From Salinirubellus litoreus (GTDB taxonomy: Archaea > Halobacteriota > Halobacteria > Halobacteriales > Haloarculaceae): a stretch of DNA of 64,000 nt. Position 1 is the first letter of the stretch. Every line of letters begins with the position of its first letter. The DNA lies in NCBI RefSeq assembly GCF_037335815.1, contig NZ_CP147841.1, positions 1,612,001 through 1,676,000 of the forward strand, given 5' to 3'. Positions 24,503 through 32,866 of the stretch are shown here, piece by piece. Under the pieces are notes generated by a model. It did not search any database. It was given only the letters and a program-made list of their open reading frames with translations, and was not told the origin of the DNA. The translations under genes and the position numbers were made by a program.

Positions 24503-26008
24503 GTGCTGACGAAGGACCTGCTCCGGGTGTCGCGCGCCGGCGGGGGGTACCACCCGCAGTTCGCCCGCGAGGAGCCGGGGGCCCGCGAGACGGCCGCCCG
24601 GGTCGTCGGCGTCTTTCAGGGGCACGTCGGCCACGCCCGCGAGGAGCTCGACGAGGCCCTGACCGCCGTCGAGACGGACGCGCCGGACTTCAAGCTCGTC
24701 CGCGGGTTCGCCAAACTCCTGGAGCGCGAGGCGACGTTCGAGACGCGGGCCCCGATCGAGCCCGAACGGGCCCGCGAGGTGGCCTTCGAGGCCGGGGAAG
24801 CTGTCGGAGTCGTCACCGCTTCCGAGCGTGAGGCGGCGCTCTCGCGAGCCGCCGACCGGCTCGGGGTCGACGTTCCCGAGATCGACGAGGCGCTGTACGC
24901 CGACCTCGGCGCACGGCAGATCCTCGCGTCGTTCGAGCCGCGGTGGACCCCCGACGAACTGGTCGAACAGTACGACCTCTCGCTCGCCCAGACGGCGCTG
25001 TTCGACGCCACCGAGGTCCGGGTCCGCTCCTCGGACCCGAAACGGCTGGTTTCGGCCGTGAAACGCCTCCGCCTGCTCTACGAGATCCGCCGCACCCCCG
25101 AGGGACGCGAGGTGGTCGTCACGGGTCCGGACGCGCTGTTCCGCCGGTCGCGCCGGTACGGGACGCGCTTCGCCCGGCTGCTCCGGACGGTCGCGGCGAC
25201 CGGCGAGTGGACGCTGGAGGCGACGGTCGACGACCGCGGGACCGAGCGCACCCTCCGGCTCTCGACCGGCGACGTATCGGTGCCGGGCACCGAGCCGGTC
25301 GCCGAGCCGACGTACGACTCGGCCGTCGAGGCGGAGTTCGCCACCCGGTTCGAGTCGCTCGACCTCGACTGGGCGCTGACCCGCGAGCCCGAACCGCTGG
25401 CCGCCGGCGAGCACGTCGTCATTCCGGACTTCGCGTTCGACTGGGCACACGGCGGGTTCCGCGTCTTCTTCGAGATCATGGGGTTCTGGACGCCGCAGTA
25501 CGTCGAGAAGAAGCTCTCGCGGTTCGGCGACCTGGAGGACGTCGCCTTCCTGGTCGCCGTCGACGAGTCCCTGGGGGTGGGCGAGGAGGTGGAGGCGCTC
25601 ACCGACGGGGCGATCCCCTACCGGGGGACTGTCCGGGTGAGGGACGTCCGGAACGCGCTCCGGAGCTACGAGGACCGCCTCGTCGCCGAGAGCGCCGCGA
25701 ACCTCCCCGACGAACTCGATCCCGACACGGACGTGACGACGCTCGCCGCCCTCGCCGCCGAGTACGGCGTCAGCGAGTCGGCCGTCGAGGACGCGGACTT
25801 TCCGGAACACGAACTGGTGGGCCGGACGCTAGTCCGCCCCCGGATACTCGACGAACTCGCCGACCGGATCGACGCGGGAATGTCGCTCACGGAGGCCGAG
25901 GCCGTCCTCGACGAGTACGGTATCGACGACGCGAGCGCGGCCCTCTCGCGGCTTGGCTACCGGGTCGAGTGGGAGGGGTTGAGCGGGGGCGTCCTGCGGG
26001 AGAAGTGA
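24503..26008 (+). CDS. bax1: Bax1-type DUF790 nuclease
   Basis: A 501-residue DUF790 protein, the archaeal nuclease Bax1 that binds XPB and cuts DNA 5' to the bubble unwound by it. The start is a GTG at 24503 (MLTKDLLRVSRAGGGYHPQF), typical of the family. N-terminal helical domains interact with XPB. The nuclease core, about residues 265-370, shows E272AEF, VVIPDFAFDW, FFEIMGFWTPQYVEKKL and FLVAVDE, an Asp-x(n)-Glu-x-x-x-Lys pattern of the PD-(D/E)xK superfamily. A C-terminal HTH-like tail follows. In archaea bax1 normally neighbours xpb; here four genes and the xpb-borne element separate them, so XPB and Bax1 lie about 22.7 kb apart. Confidence 0.9.
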   Translation: MLTKDLLRVSRAGGGYHPQFAREEPGARETAARVVGVFQGHVGHAREELDEALTAVETDAPDFKLVRGFAKLLEREATFETRAPIEPERAREVAFEAGEAVGVVTASEREAALSRAADRLGVDVPEIDEALYADLGARQILASFEPRWTPDELVEQYDLSLAQTALFDATEVRVRSSDPKRLVSAVKRLRLLYEIRRTPEGREVVVTGPDALFRRSRRYGTRFARLLRTVAATGEWTLEATVDDRGTERTLRLSTGDVSVPGTEPVAEPTYDSAVEAEFATRFESLDLDWALTREPEPLAAGEHVVIPDFAFDWAHGGFRVFFEIMGFWTPQYVEKKLSRFGDLEDVAFLVAVDESLGVGEEVEALTDGAIPYRGTVRVRDVRNALRSYEDRLVAESAANLPDELDPDTDVTTLAALAAEYGVSESAVEDADFPEHELVGRTLVRPRILDELADRIDAGMSLTEAEAVLDEYGIDDASAALSRLGYRVEWEGLSGGVLREK

Positions 26009-26534
26009 CGGCCCGGCGTTCGTGGTCAGCTTCGATAGGGACCTCACGGTCGACCTGAACCCACCAGAGGTCGGGCGAGGGGGTCCCCCGCTGGAGAACA
26101 TAGTGTCGTCCAAGTACGGGCCGCCGCGTCACGATGGCTCCGACGTCACGCACAACCATCCAGGGGTTCGATGGCTCCGGGTACGGCAACTCCTCCGAGA
26201 CGAAGCCGGACGTCAAAGGCGACGGCCAGAAGCGGATGGAACGTCGCCACGGATGCCATCACAAAAGGTCACACTGGTTGGACTGGGCTCCTTCGGTGAG
26301 TGGATCGACCTTCCGAATTCATACCACCTTACCACGTCATAAGGCACCAAGTCACAAAGGAACACTGCTTTATCGACCAAGGCGTCCATATTCTTGACAG
26401 CCTCGGCGAACGTTTCGAACGTGTTGCCGGACGGGACCACCGACATCGGTACGATTCGTGTCCAGTTCAACACGATTCATACGGACTGGTGTAGTCCGTA
26501 TCAGTTGGCGGCGTGCGTGGGCGGTGGGAATCGA
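26009..26534. other. 526-bp spacer with low-GC, possibly foreign sequence
   Basis: No confident gene. Composition is visibly lower in GC than either flank. Two minus-strand frames abut with an ATGA overlap: 26213-26473 and one starting at 26216 that reads MTSGFVSEELPYPEPSNPW and RPVLGRHYVLQRG before running into the bax1 tail. They look like the remains of a small imported operon cut by bax1's end. Confidence 0.4.
26213..26473 (-). CDS. Hypothetical protein in a low-GC spacer
   Basis: An 86-codon frame with natural composition (TFETFAEAVKNMDALVDKAVFL, LVPYDVVRWYEFGRSI) and lower GC than its neighbours. No family is recognised. It may be a fragment of a transferred gene; the frame at 26216 downstream may be its continuation after a frameshift, since the two are joined by a four-base overlap. 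Confidence 0.35.
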   Translation of the reverse strand: MLNWTRIVPMSVVPSGNTFETFAEAVKNMDALVDKAVFLCDLVPYDVVRWYEFGRSIHSPKEPSPTSVTFCDGIRGDVPSASGRRL

Positions 26535-27041
26535 TCAGAACTCCCGCCGCCGGCCCTTCGGCACCTGCGAGCGGAGTTCGTCGTAGAGGTAGAGCCCGAC
26601 GCCGATCGGCTCGCGGTCACCGGCGATCTCGTGGGCGACGATCAGGTAGCCCCAGTCGCCGTCCCACCTCGGGAGGTCCTGGGTCTCGCCGGCGAGGAAG
26701 CGGCGGGCTTCGTCCTCCTCCAGGACGACGACGTTCCTCGTCGCCTCGCGGCCGAACCGCTGGACGCCGTCGGTCGTCGGCTTCCAGTGCTCCTGGCGGG
26801 TCCGGAGGAACGTCATCCCGAGCGCCTCGACCTCGGCGGGCGCGGGCAGGTCGGCCGCGAACGCCCACACCTTTCCCGCGCCCTTCTCCCAGAACGTGTG
26901 GCCGTCGAACGCGTCCTCCGGGAGGCCGTACCGGTCGATCCAGAACTCGACGACGGCCTCGCGGCTCGGCCGTCCCTCGACCTCGCGTTCCCCGGAGGTG
27001 GCGGGCAGACGCTCGAAGACGTGGGAGCGGTTCTCGCTCAC
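26535..27041 (-). CDS. DUF7122-type protein, PUA-like partner of the RNA methyltransferase
   Basis: A 168-residue protein starting at the GTG at 27041, 34 bp after the methyltransferase gene and on the same strand. Segments such as VVEFWIDRYGLPEDAFDGHTFWEKGAGKVW, ALGMTFLRT and DGDWGYLIVAHEIAGDREPIGVGLYLYDELRS match the haloarchaeal companion of NSUN-type methyltransferases, resembling the detached C-terminal RNA-binding domain of longer RsmF/RsmB-like enzymes. I infer that it presents substrate RNA to the enzyme. No catalytic residues are expected or seen. Confidence 0.72.
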   Translation of the reverse strand: MSENRSHVFERLPATSGEREVEGRPSREAVVEFWIDRYGLPEDAFDGHTFWEKGAGKVWAFAADLPAPAEVEALGMTFLRTRQEHWKPTTDGVQRFGREATRNVVVLEEDEARRFLAGETQDLPRWDGDWGYLIVAHEIAGDREPIGVGLYLYDELRSQVPKGRRREF

Positions 27042-27075
27042 GCGCCCACCTCCGATCGACCGCTGACCGCCGTCG

Positions 27076-27984
27076 TCACGCCCCCACCTCCAGTTTCGCA
27101 CAGAAGAACCCGCCCGTGTCGTTCTGGTGTGGGTAGATCCGGCGGGCGCGCTCGACGCTCCGGTCGAACGACTCGCCCTCCCACTCCGTGACGCCGGGCG
27201 AGGATTCGAGGGGGAGGTCGAACTCGACGAGGCGGCAGTCGCGCTCACCGAGCACGTAGTCGAGCACCGCCTCGTTCTCCTCGGGTGCGAACGTGCAGGT
27301 CGAGTAGACCACGGTTCCACCTTCCCGTGTCACCTCGACCGCCCGCTTCAGGATACCCTTCTGGACGCCCGCGATCCCCTCGACGTGCGAGAGCGTCCAC
27401 TCGTCGAGCGCGTCGGGGTTCTTCCGTATCGTCCCCTCGCACGAGCAGGGGGCGTCGACGAGCACACGGTCGAATGGCTCTCGATCGAACGGCTTCAGCG
27501 AGAAGTTCCGCGCGTCCCCCTTGGTGACCACGGTGTTGGTAACGCCACAGCGCTCGGCGTTCGACCGGAGCGCCGAGAGCCGACCGAGGTTGTTGTCGTT
27601 CGCCACGAGGAGTCCCGTATCGTCCATCAGCGCCGCCAGTTGCGTGGTCTTGCTCCCCGGCGCGGCGGCGGCATCGAGCACCCGTTCGCCGGGTTCCGGA
27701 CCGAGCACTTCCGCGGGGACCGCCGAGACCTCCTCCTGGCCGTACACCCAGCCGTGGACGTACGGCCAGGAGTTCCCCGGATTCTCCCCGTCGAGCCGGA
27801 GGAGCCCCTCGTGCCAGTCGACGGGCTCGTAGCCGACGCCGGCGTCGTCGTAGGCCCGCCTGACCCGCTCGGCGGTGGCCTTGACGGTGTTGACGCGGAC
27901 GACCGACGGGAGCGGGCGCTCGCACGCCGCGCGGAGCGCCGCCGCGTCGTCCACCAGCGGTTCGTACCGGCCGAGGACGTCCAT
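27076..27984 (-). CDS. NSUN/RsmB-family RNA m5C methyltransferase
   Basis: A 302-residue SAM-dependent enzyme that methylates cytosine C5 in rRNA or tRNA. The SAM-binding motif is DAAAAPGSKTTQLA at ~104-117, motif IV is DAPCSCEGT with Cys180, and motif VI is YSTCTF with Cys230, the nucleophile that attacks C6 of the base. The N-terminal RNA-recognition part (SVVRVNTVKATAERV) is present, but the C-terminal PUA-like extension of longer homologues is missing and is probably supplied by the adjacent gene at 26535. Whether the target is rRNA (Nop2/RsmB-like) or tRNA (Trm4-like) cannot be decided here. Confidence 0.9.
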   Translation of the reverse strand: MDVLGRYEPLVDDAAALRAACERPLPSVVRVNTVKATAERVRRAYDDAGVGYEPVDWHEGLLRLDGENPGNSWPYVHGWVYGQEEVSAVPAEVLGPEPGERVLDAAAAPGSKTTQLAALMDDTGLLVANDNNLGRLSALRSNAERCGVTNTVVTKGDARNFSLKPFDREPFDRVLVDAPCSCEGTIRKNPDALDEWTLSHVEGIAGVQKGILKRAVEVTREGGTVVYSTCTFAPEENEAVLDYVLGERDCRLVEFDLPLESSPGVTEWEGESFDRSVERARRIYPHQNDTGGFFCAKLEVGA

Positions 27985-28127
27985 ACCCCCCTTCTGCGGG
28001 GCCCTCGCTTGTGGGTTTCGACCGGCGGGTCGGACGTCGGACCGACTCGCCGTCGCCCGGAGCTACACCGACCCTTCGTCTGCGTCCACTCGATATTTGT
28101 CGCTGGCGACCCTGGTCCCGACAAGGA

Positions 28128-28571
28128 ATGGACGAGTACGAGCGAAAACTCCTCGTCGAGCGCATCGGGCGCGAGGGGGCGACCGTCGGCGTCTCCATCC
28201 CCGAGCGGATCACGGTTCAGGGCCAGGAGATCGACCTTCAGGAGTTCGTCTTCGAGATCAAGCGCCGGGACACGGTACCCTCCGGAGAGCGCGAGCGGGT
28301 CGAGGAGGCCAAGAAGAACCTCCGGCGCGAGCGTCTCCAGCGCAAACAGCGCATCGAGCACGGCGAGATCGAGTTCGAGGAGGGCGAGCGCCTCGCCGAG
28401 TCGATCGTCGGTATCGACCGCGCGCTCGAAGCCCTGGAGAACCTCGGCCCATCGAGCGTCGAGGACGAGGCGAAGCGACAGGAGGCGATGGACCAGAAGC
28501 GGTGGATGAACTTCCTCAAACAGGTACTCGGACGCGACGACAGCTCCTCGAAGCGTCGGGGGACGCGATGA
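28128..28571 (+). CDS. DUF5788-like haloarchaeal protein
   Basis: A 147-residue, highly charged protein from the ATG at 28128 (MDEYERKLLVERIG). The first half forms a compact fold (REGATVGVSIPERITVQGQEIDLQEFVFEIKRRD). The second half is a long helix rich in Arg, Glu and Lys (RVEEAKKNLRRERLQRKQRIEHGEIEFEEGERLAESIVGIDRALEAL), probably a coiled coil. It overlaps polX by four bases (ATGA), so the two are co-translated. This family regularly precedes polX in haloarchaea as I recall; a DNA-repair accessory role is inferred from that context only. Confidence 0.75.
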   Translation: MDEYERKLLVERIGREGATVGVSIPERITVQGQEIDLQEFVFEIKRRDTVPSGERERVEEAKKNLRRERLQRKQRIEHGEIEFEEGERLAESIVGIDRALEALENLGPSSVEDEAKRQEAMDQKRWMNFLKQVLGRDDSSSKRRGTR

Positions 28572-30358
28572 CCCGGAACGGCGAGGTGGCCGCCCTGCTG
28601 GAGGAGTTCGCCGATCGGCTGGAGGCGATGGACGTCGAGTACAAACCCCGCGCCTACCGCCGGGCGGCCGAGAGCGTCCGGGCGAACGCCACCGATATCG
28701 AGGCGCTCGCGGCGGAGGGGCAGGACGCCGTCGAGGAGATCGAGGGCGTCGGCGACGCCATCTCCTCGAAGATCGTCGAGTACTTCGAGCACGGCGAGAT
28801 CGACGAACTCGAGGAGCTACGCGCGGAGCTCCCGGTCGACATCGACGCGCTCACCGCGGTCGAGGGGGTCGGCCCGAAGACCGTCGGTGACCTCTACGAG
28901 GCGCTCGACGTGCGGGATCTGGACGACCTCGAAGCGGCCGCCAGGGAGGGTCGCATCCAGGAGGTGGAGGGGTACGGCGCGAAGACCGAGGAGAACATCC
29001 TCGAAGCGATCCCGTTCGCCCGGCAGTCCCGCGAACGGGCGCTGCTGGGGGACGCCCGGCCGGTCGCCGACCGACTGCTCGAGTACCTCCGCGGACGGGA
29101 GGCCGTCGAGCGGGCCGAAACCGGTGGATCGCTCCGGCGGTGGCGGCCGACCGTCGGCGACGTGGACGTCCTCGTCGCCAGCGAGTCGGGCGAGGCGGCC
29201 GTCGAGGCGTTCGTCGACTGGGGGGACGCCGACGAGGTGATCGAGGCGGGGGAGACGAAGGCCTCCGTCCGGTCGAACGGGATGCGCGTGGACCTCCGCG
29301 TGGCCGCACCGGAAGAGTTCGGTGCGGCGCTGCAGTACTTCACCGGGAACCGCGACCACAACGTCCGGGTCCGCAACCGCGCGATCGAGCGCGACCTGAA
29401 GATGAACGAGTACGGCGTCTTCGACGTCTCCGAGGTGAACGATCCCGATAGCGGTGAGGGAACCGACGGTTCCCGAACGTCGTCGGACGGGTCCGGCGGA
29501 AGGCAGCGCGTCGGCGAACGCGTCGCCGGCGAAACCGAGGAGGGGATGTACGAGGTGATCGACCTGCCGTGGATCGCCCCCGAGATGCGCGAGGACCGCG
29601 GCGAGATCGACGCCGCGGACGCGGGCGAGCTACCGGATCTCGTCGCCGTCGACGACGTCCGCGGCGACCTCCACACCCACACAGAGTGGTCCGACGGCAA
29701 GCACTCGATCGAGGAAATGCTGGAGGCGGCGGCCGCGTTCGGCCACGACTACTACGCCGTCGCCGATCACGCCACTGGCCCGGGAATCGTCGGCGGCGTC
29801 GGGCTCTCCGACGAGGAACTGCTCGAACAGGTCGAAGAGGTGCGGGAGGTCGCCGAAGGTGTGGATATGGAGGTGTTCACGGGTGTCGAGGCGAACCTCG
29901 ACACCGAGGGCGGGTTGAACGTCGGCGACGACGCGCTCGACGAACTCGACGTGGTCGTGGCTTCGCCCCACGCCGCGCTCGACGGCGACGGCACCGACCG
30001 TATCGTCGCCGCCATCGAGCACCCCGAGACGAACGTCGTGGGGCATCCGACGGGCCGGACGCTCAACCAGCGGCCGGGGATGAGCCTCGACTTCGAGACG
30101 GTCGGCAAAGCGGCGGCCGAGCACGACGTCGCGCTGGAGATCAACTCGTATCCCTCGCGGCTCGACCTCCGCGGTGCAGCCGTGAAGACCGTGATCGAGG
30201 AGGGCGCGACGGTGGCGATCGACACCGACGCCCACGCCCCGGTCCACATGGAGTTCCTCCGCTACGGCGTTCACACCGCCCGCCGAGGGTGGACCGAGCC
30301 CGACGACGTGCTCAACACCCGCGACGTCGAGGGGATCCGCGAGTTCCTCGGGCTGTGA
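28568..30358 (+). CDS. polX: DNA polymerase X with PHP domain
   Basis: A 596-residue family X repair polymerase. Residues 1-95 hold the 8-kDa-like domain with helix-hairpin-helix motifs (EEIEGVGDAISSKI, AVEGVGPKTVGDLYEA). The nucleotidyltransferase core follows with GSLRRWRPTVGDVDVLV (metal Asp pair) and MRVDLRV (third Asp). A haloarchaeal insertion rich in Gly/Ser/Asp lies near residue 300. The C-terminal PHP phosphoesterase begins DLHTHTEWSDGKHS and contains YAVADHA, GVEANLD, SPHAA, GHPTGR and DTDAHAP, the metal-binding His/Asp set for 3'-5' exonuclease activity. It fills short gaps in base-excision or end-joining repair. It is coupled to the DUF5788-like gene upstream and to the Mut7-C gene downstream. 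Confidence 0.93.
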   Translation: MTRNGEVAALLEEFADRLEAMDVEYKPRAYRRAAESVRANATDIEALAAEGQDAVEEIEGVGDAISSKIVEYFEHGEIDELEELRAELPVDIDALTAVEGVGPKTVGDLYEALDVRDLDDLEAAAREGRIQEVEGYGAKTEENILEAIPFARQSRERALLGDARPVADRLLEYLRGREAVERAETGGSLRRWRPTVGDVDVLVASESGEAAVEAFVDWGDADEVIEAGETKASVRSNGMRVDLRVAAPEEFGAALQYFTGNRDHNVRVRNRAIERDLKMNEYGVFDVSEVNDPDSGEGTDGSRTSSDGSGGRQRVGERVAGETEEGMYEVIDLPWIAPEMREDRGEIDAADAGELPDLVAVDDVRGDLHTHTEWSDGKHSIEEMLEAAAAFGHDYYAVADHATGPGIVGGVGLSDEELLEQVEEVREVAEGVDMEVFTGVEANLDTEGGLNVGDDALDELDVVVASPHAALDGDGTDRIVAAIEHPETNVVGHPTGRTLNQRPGMSLDFETVGKAAAEHDVALEINSYPSRLDLRGAAVKTVIEEGATVAIDTDAHAPVHMEFLRYGVHTARRGWTEPDDVLNTRDVEGIREFLGL

Positions 30359-30852
30359 GGGGCTCGGCGTCCGGAAACGAGGGTTCGACCGCGGCTGGAC
30401 CGTTCCTGCTCGACGTCATGCTCGGCAAGCTGAGGAGCTACCTGCGGATGTGCGGCCACGACGCCGTCTACGCGCTCGACCGGGGTATCGAGGACGACGA
30501 CGTCCTCCTCGAACTCGCCCGCGAGGAGGGGCGGACGCTACTCACCCGCGACGTCCAGCTCGCGGGACGGGCGGAGCGGTCGCTGCTGTTGACCGAACGC
30601 GCCCCCACGAAACAGCTCCGTGAACTCCTCTCGATGGGGGTGCCGCTCGACCCCGACGAGCGGCCCTCGCGGTGCGGGCGGTGTAACGCCCCGCTCGAAC
30701 CCGTCCCCGACGAGGCCGGGACGCCGGAGTACGCTCCCGACCCCTCGGAGCGCTCGCAGTGGCGCTGTACGGACTGCGGCCAGGTGTTCTGGAAGGGGAG
30801 TCACTGGGACCGGATGCGAGAGACGCTGGCCGGACTCGACTCGGAGGCGTAG
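30355..30852 (+). CDS. Mut7-C family PIN-like RNase with zinc ribbon
   Basis: A 165-residue protein whose GTG overlaps the polX stop. The Mut7-C domain begins FLLDVMLGKLRSYLRMCGHD, continues with DRGIEDDDVLLELAREEGRTLLTRD, and has the acidic residues expected of PIN-fold RNases (Asp in LLD, Asp in LLTRD). A C-terminal zinc ribbon has CGRC and CTDCGQVFWKGSHWDRM. Members bind or cut RNA; archaeal substrates are not established. Three overlapping genes (DUF5788-like, polX, this) form one operon. Confidence 0.87.
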   Translation: MRGSASGNEGSTAAGPFLLDVMLGKLRSYLRMCGHDAVYALDRGIEDDDVLLELAREEGRTLLTRDVQLAGRAERSLLLTERAPTKQLRELLSMGVPLDPDERPSRCGRCNAPLEPVPDEAGTPEYAPDPSERSQWRCTDCGQVFWKGSHWDRMRETLAGLDSEA

Positions 30853-30956
30853 AACGGAATCCGGGACCGTCCCCCGTCCCCGGTGCTAGGACTCGGGACT
30901 CGACGACTCTCGGTATCCTCTCGGGGTGTAGAACGCTCCGGAAGGGGGAACGCAGG

Positions 30957-31805
30957 CTACTCGATCCGCTCGATGCCCGAGACGTTCGCCTCCCACTCCT
31001 CGCAGGGCTCCATGTCGTCCATGACCTCGCCGTTGAACCCACAGTACGGCTTCATGCCGTCGTTCGTCCGGACGTAGTTGAAGTGCGCGCAGTTGCCGCA
31101 GTAGACGTCGCCGCGGGGGTCGGGGCTCGGCTCGTCCAGGAACTCGGCGTCGTGTCCCGCGGCCGTCGAGCCGCCGTCGCTCACAGGCGCTCGGCTCTCG
31201 CCCGCTCCGGCGGTCTGGGTCGGCGTCTCGCCGTCGGGGGCACTCCCCAGGAAGCCGATCCCCGAGAGGCGGCTCCGGAGCCCCTCGTTCGACACCTCGA
31301 CGACTCGCGTCCGTCCCTGCTTGGTGATCTCAAGTTTGACCGTCCCGCCGGGGTCGTTGCGGGTCTTGAAGTTCGCGACGGCGGTGAACACCGCCCAGAA
31401 CGTCGTCAGGATCCCCAGGAAGTAGATGCCGGAGACGGGGAGGGTGTAATCGGTCTCCATGCCGTACCACTGCATCGGGTAGAACTCCCAGAAGAGCAGG
31501 ACGCCGAACAGGGCGATGAGCGAGCCGACGGCCGAGGCGACCCGGACGCGCCGATCGGACTGGGGGAGGACGGTCACGACGCCGATGAAGGTGAGCGGGA
31601 GGCCGACACCGGCGGCGATGACCGCGACCTCGCGGGCCTCGAAGACCCCCAGCCCGAACGCGTCGGCGGCCGCGGTCGAGGTACCGAAGACGACCCCCGT
31701 CACCGCGAGCACGACGCCGACGAGGAAGAGCCCGACGCCGGCGTAGAGCCGTCGGAGGCCGGCTCCTCCCCTGTCTCGCTCGTACACCTCCGAGAGACTA
31801 GCCAT
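30957..31805 (-). CDS. Four-helix membrane protein with cytoplasmic zinc finger
   Basis: A 282-residue protein. Four transmembrane helices occupy about residues 18-40, 55-80, 88-108 and 120-145. A soluble region (GGTVKLEITKQGRTRVVEVSNEG) and a Ser/Gly-rich linker follow, and the C-terminus carries CGNCAHFNYV...CGFNGEVMDDMEPCEEW, a zinc-binding cysteine set. It fits a haloarchaeal DUF7139-type family of unknown role. The Cys-rich tail suggests a regulatory or metal-sensing function coupled to the membrane. It faces the Mut7-C gene convergently. Confidence 0.75.
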   Translation of the reverse strand: MASLSEVYERDRGGAGLRRLYAGVGLFLVGVVLAVTGVVFGTSTAAADAFGLGVFEAREVAVIAAGVGLPLTFIGVVTVLPQSDRRVRVASAVGSLIALFGVLLFWEFYPMQWYGMETDYTLPVSGIYFLGILTTFWAVFTAVANFKTRNDPGGTVKLEITKQGRTRVVEVSNEGLRSRLSGIGFLGSAPDGETPTQTAGAGESRAPVSDGGSTAAGHDAEFLDEPSPDPRGDVYCGNCAHFNYVRTNDGMKPYCGFNGEVMDDMEPCEEWEANVSGIERIE

Positions 31806-31937
31806 GGGCCGAGTTGCCCGCGCTCACACAAAAGGCTACGTCAGACGTCCGTCCGACGCCGGTCGGTTTCGGGACGCTCGACCCTCGAGAACGGGTTCGG
31901 GGCACGCCCGCCCCGTCGCGACTCCCGGTTCGAGAGC

Positions 31938-32753
31938 TCAGAGCACGAGCGGGTCGGCCGCGTCCCACCGCGGCCCGAACTCGGTGCGGACGGACTCGGC
32001 GAACTCGCGGTCGGTCAGCGCGATCATCCCGAACACCTCCTCGTCGTTCAGGGGGTGGGGGACCTCGATGACGGTCTCGCCGCGGTCGAGGAGCGCGAAG
32101 GTCCCGGAGACGTTCCCGCTGGTGCGGACCTCGAACCGGTCGTCGCCCGACAGCGACTCGCGGTAGCGCGCCCCGACCGACTCGGGGAGCAACGGGACCA
32201 GGTCCGGGCGCATCAGCAGGCGGACGTCGACGCCGCGGTCGAGCGCCGCGACGAACTCGTCGAGGACGAGGCTACCGACGCCGTCGACCGCCGCCTCGAA
32301 GAACCGCTCGGTGTACGTCGAGAGGACGAACACGATCCGCTCGTCGGCCGCCGCCAGCCGCTCGACCAGGAGGTCGACGACCTCCTCCGGGCCGACCGCG
32401 GCCGTCCAGAAGGTCTCCTCGGCCGGCTCCGTGGTTTCGAGCTCGCCCTGGAGTGACTCGACGACCTCGGCGTACTGGTCGGCCTTGCGATCGAGTTCGC
32501 GCCGCTTGTCCGCGAGCAGCCGTTCGAGCGCGGTGGTCGGCTCGACGGCGGCGTACTTCTTCGGGCGGCTGGCGGACTGCGACCGGATCATGTCGGCCTG
32601 CTCGATACTGTTGAGAACGTCATAGATCCGGCCCATCGGGACGTCGCTGACCCGAGACAACTCTTTGGCGGTTGTCGGGCCCGTCTCCAGGAGCGATCGG
32701 TAGGCCCGGGCCTCGTACTCGGAGAGTCCGAGGTCTCTCAGGTCTGCCATCAT
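31938..32753 (-). CDS. TrmB-family transcriptional regulator
   Basis: A 271-residue regulator. The N-terminal winged helix is clear (LGLSEYEARAYRSLLETGPTTAKELSRVSDVPMGRIYDVLNSIEQADMIR), followed by a coiled-coil linker (DKRRELDRKADQYAEVVESLQGEL) and an effector region with a PLD-like TrmB fold (ERIVFVLSTY...EFVAALDRGVDVRLLMRPDLVPLLP). TrmB proteins sense sugars or other small molecules, but this C-terminus lacks features that would name a ligand. Two adjacent ATG codons begin the frame (32753 and 32750). It lies after the DUF255 gene on the same strand, about 110 bp away, so they may be separate transcripts. Confidence 0.85.
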   Translation of the reverse strand: MMADLRDLGLSEYEARAYRSLLETGPTTAKELSRVSDVPMGRIYDVLNSIEQADMIRSQSASRPKKYAAVEPTTALERLLADKRRELDRKADQYAEVVESLQGELETTEPAEETFWTAAVGPEEVVDLLVERLAAADERIVFVLSTYTERFFEAAVDGVGSLVLDEFVAALDRGVDVRLLMRPDLVPLLPESVGARYRESLSGDDRFEVRTSGNVSGTFALLDRGETVIEVPHPLNDEEVFGMIALTDREFAESVRTEFGPRWDAADPLVL

Positions 32754-32866
32754 CCCTTGGAGAGCGTGCGGGCGTATAAACACTCCGGGAGTTTTCGACG
32801 GCCGTGGCCGACGGACGCCCGGGCTACGGAGCACGCTTCCCGGCAGGGGTCGATCGGAGTGGCCGA

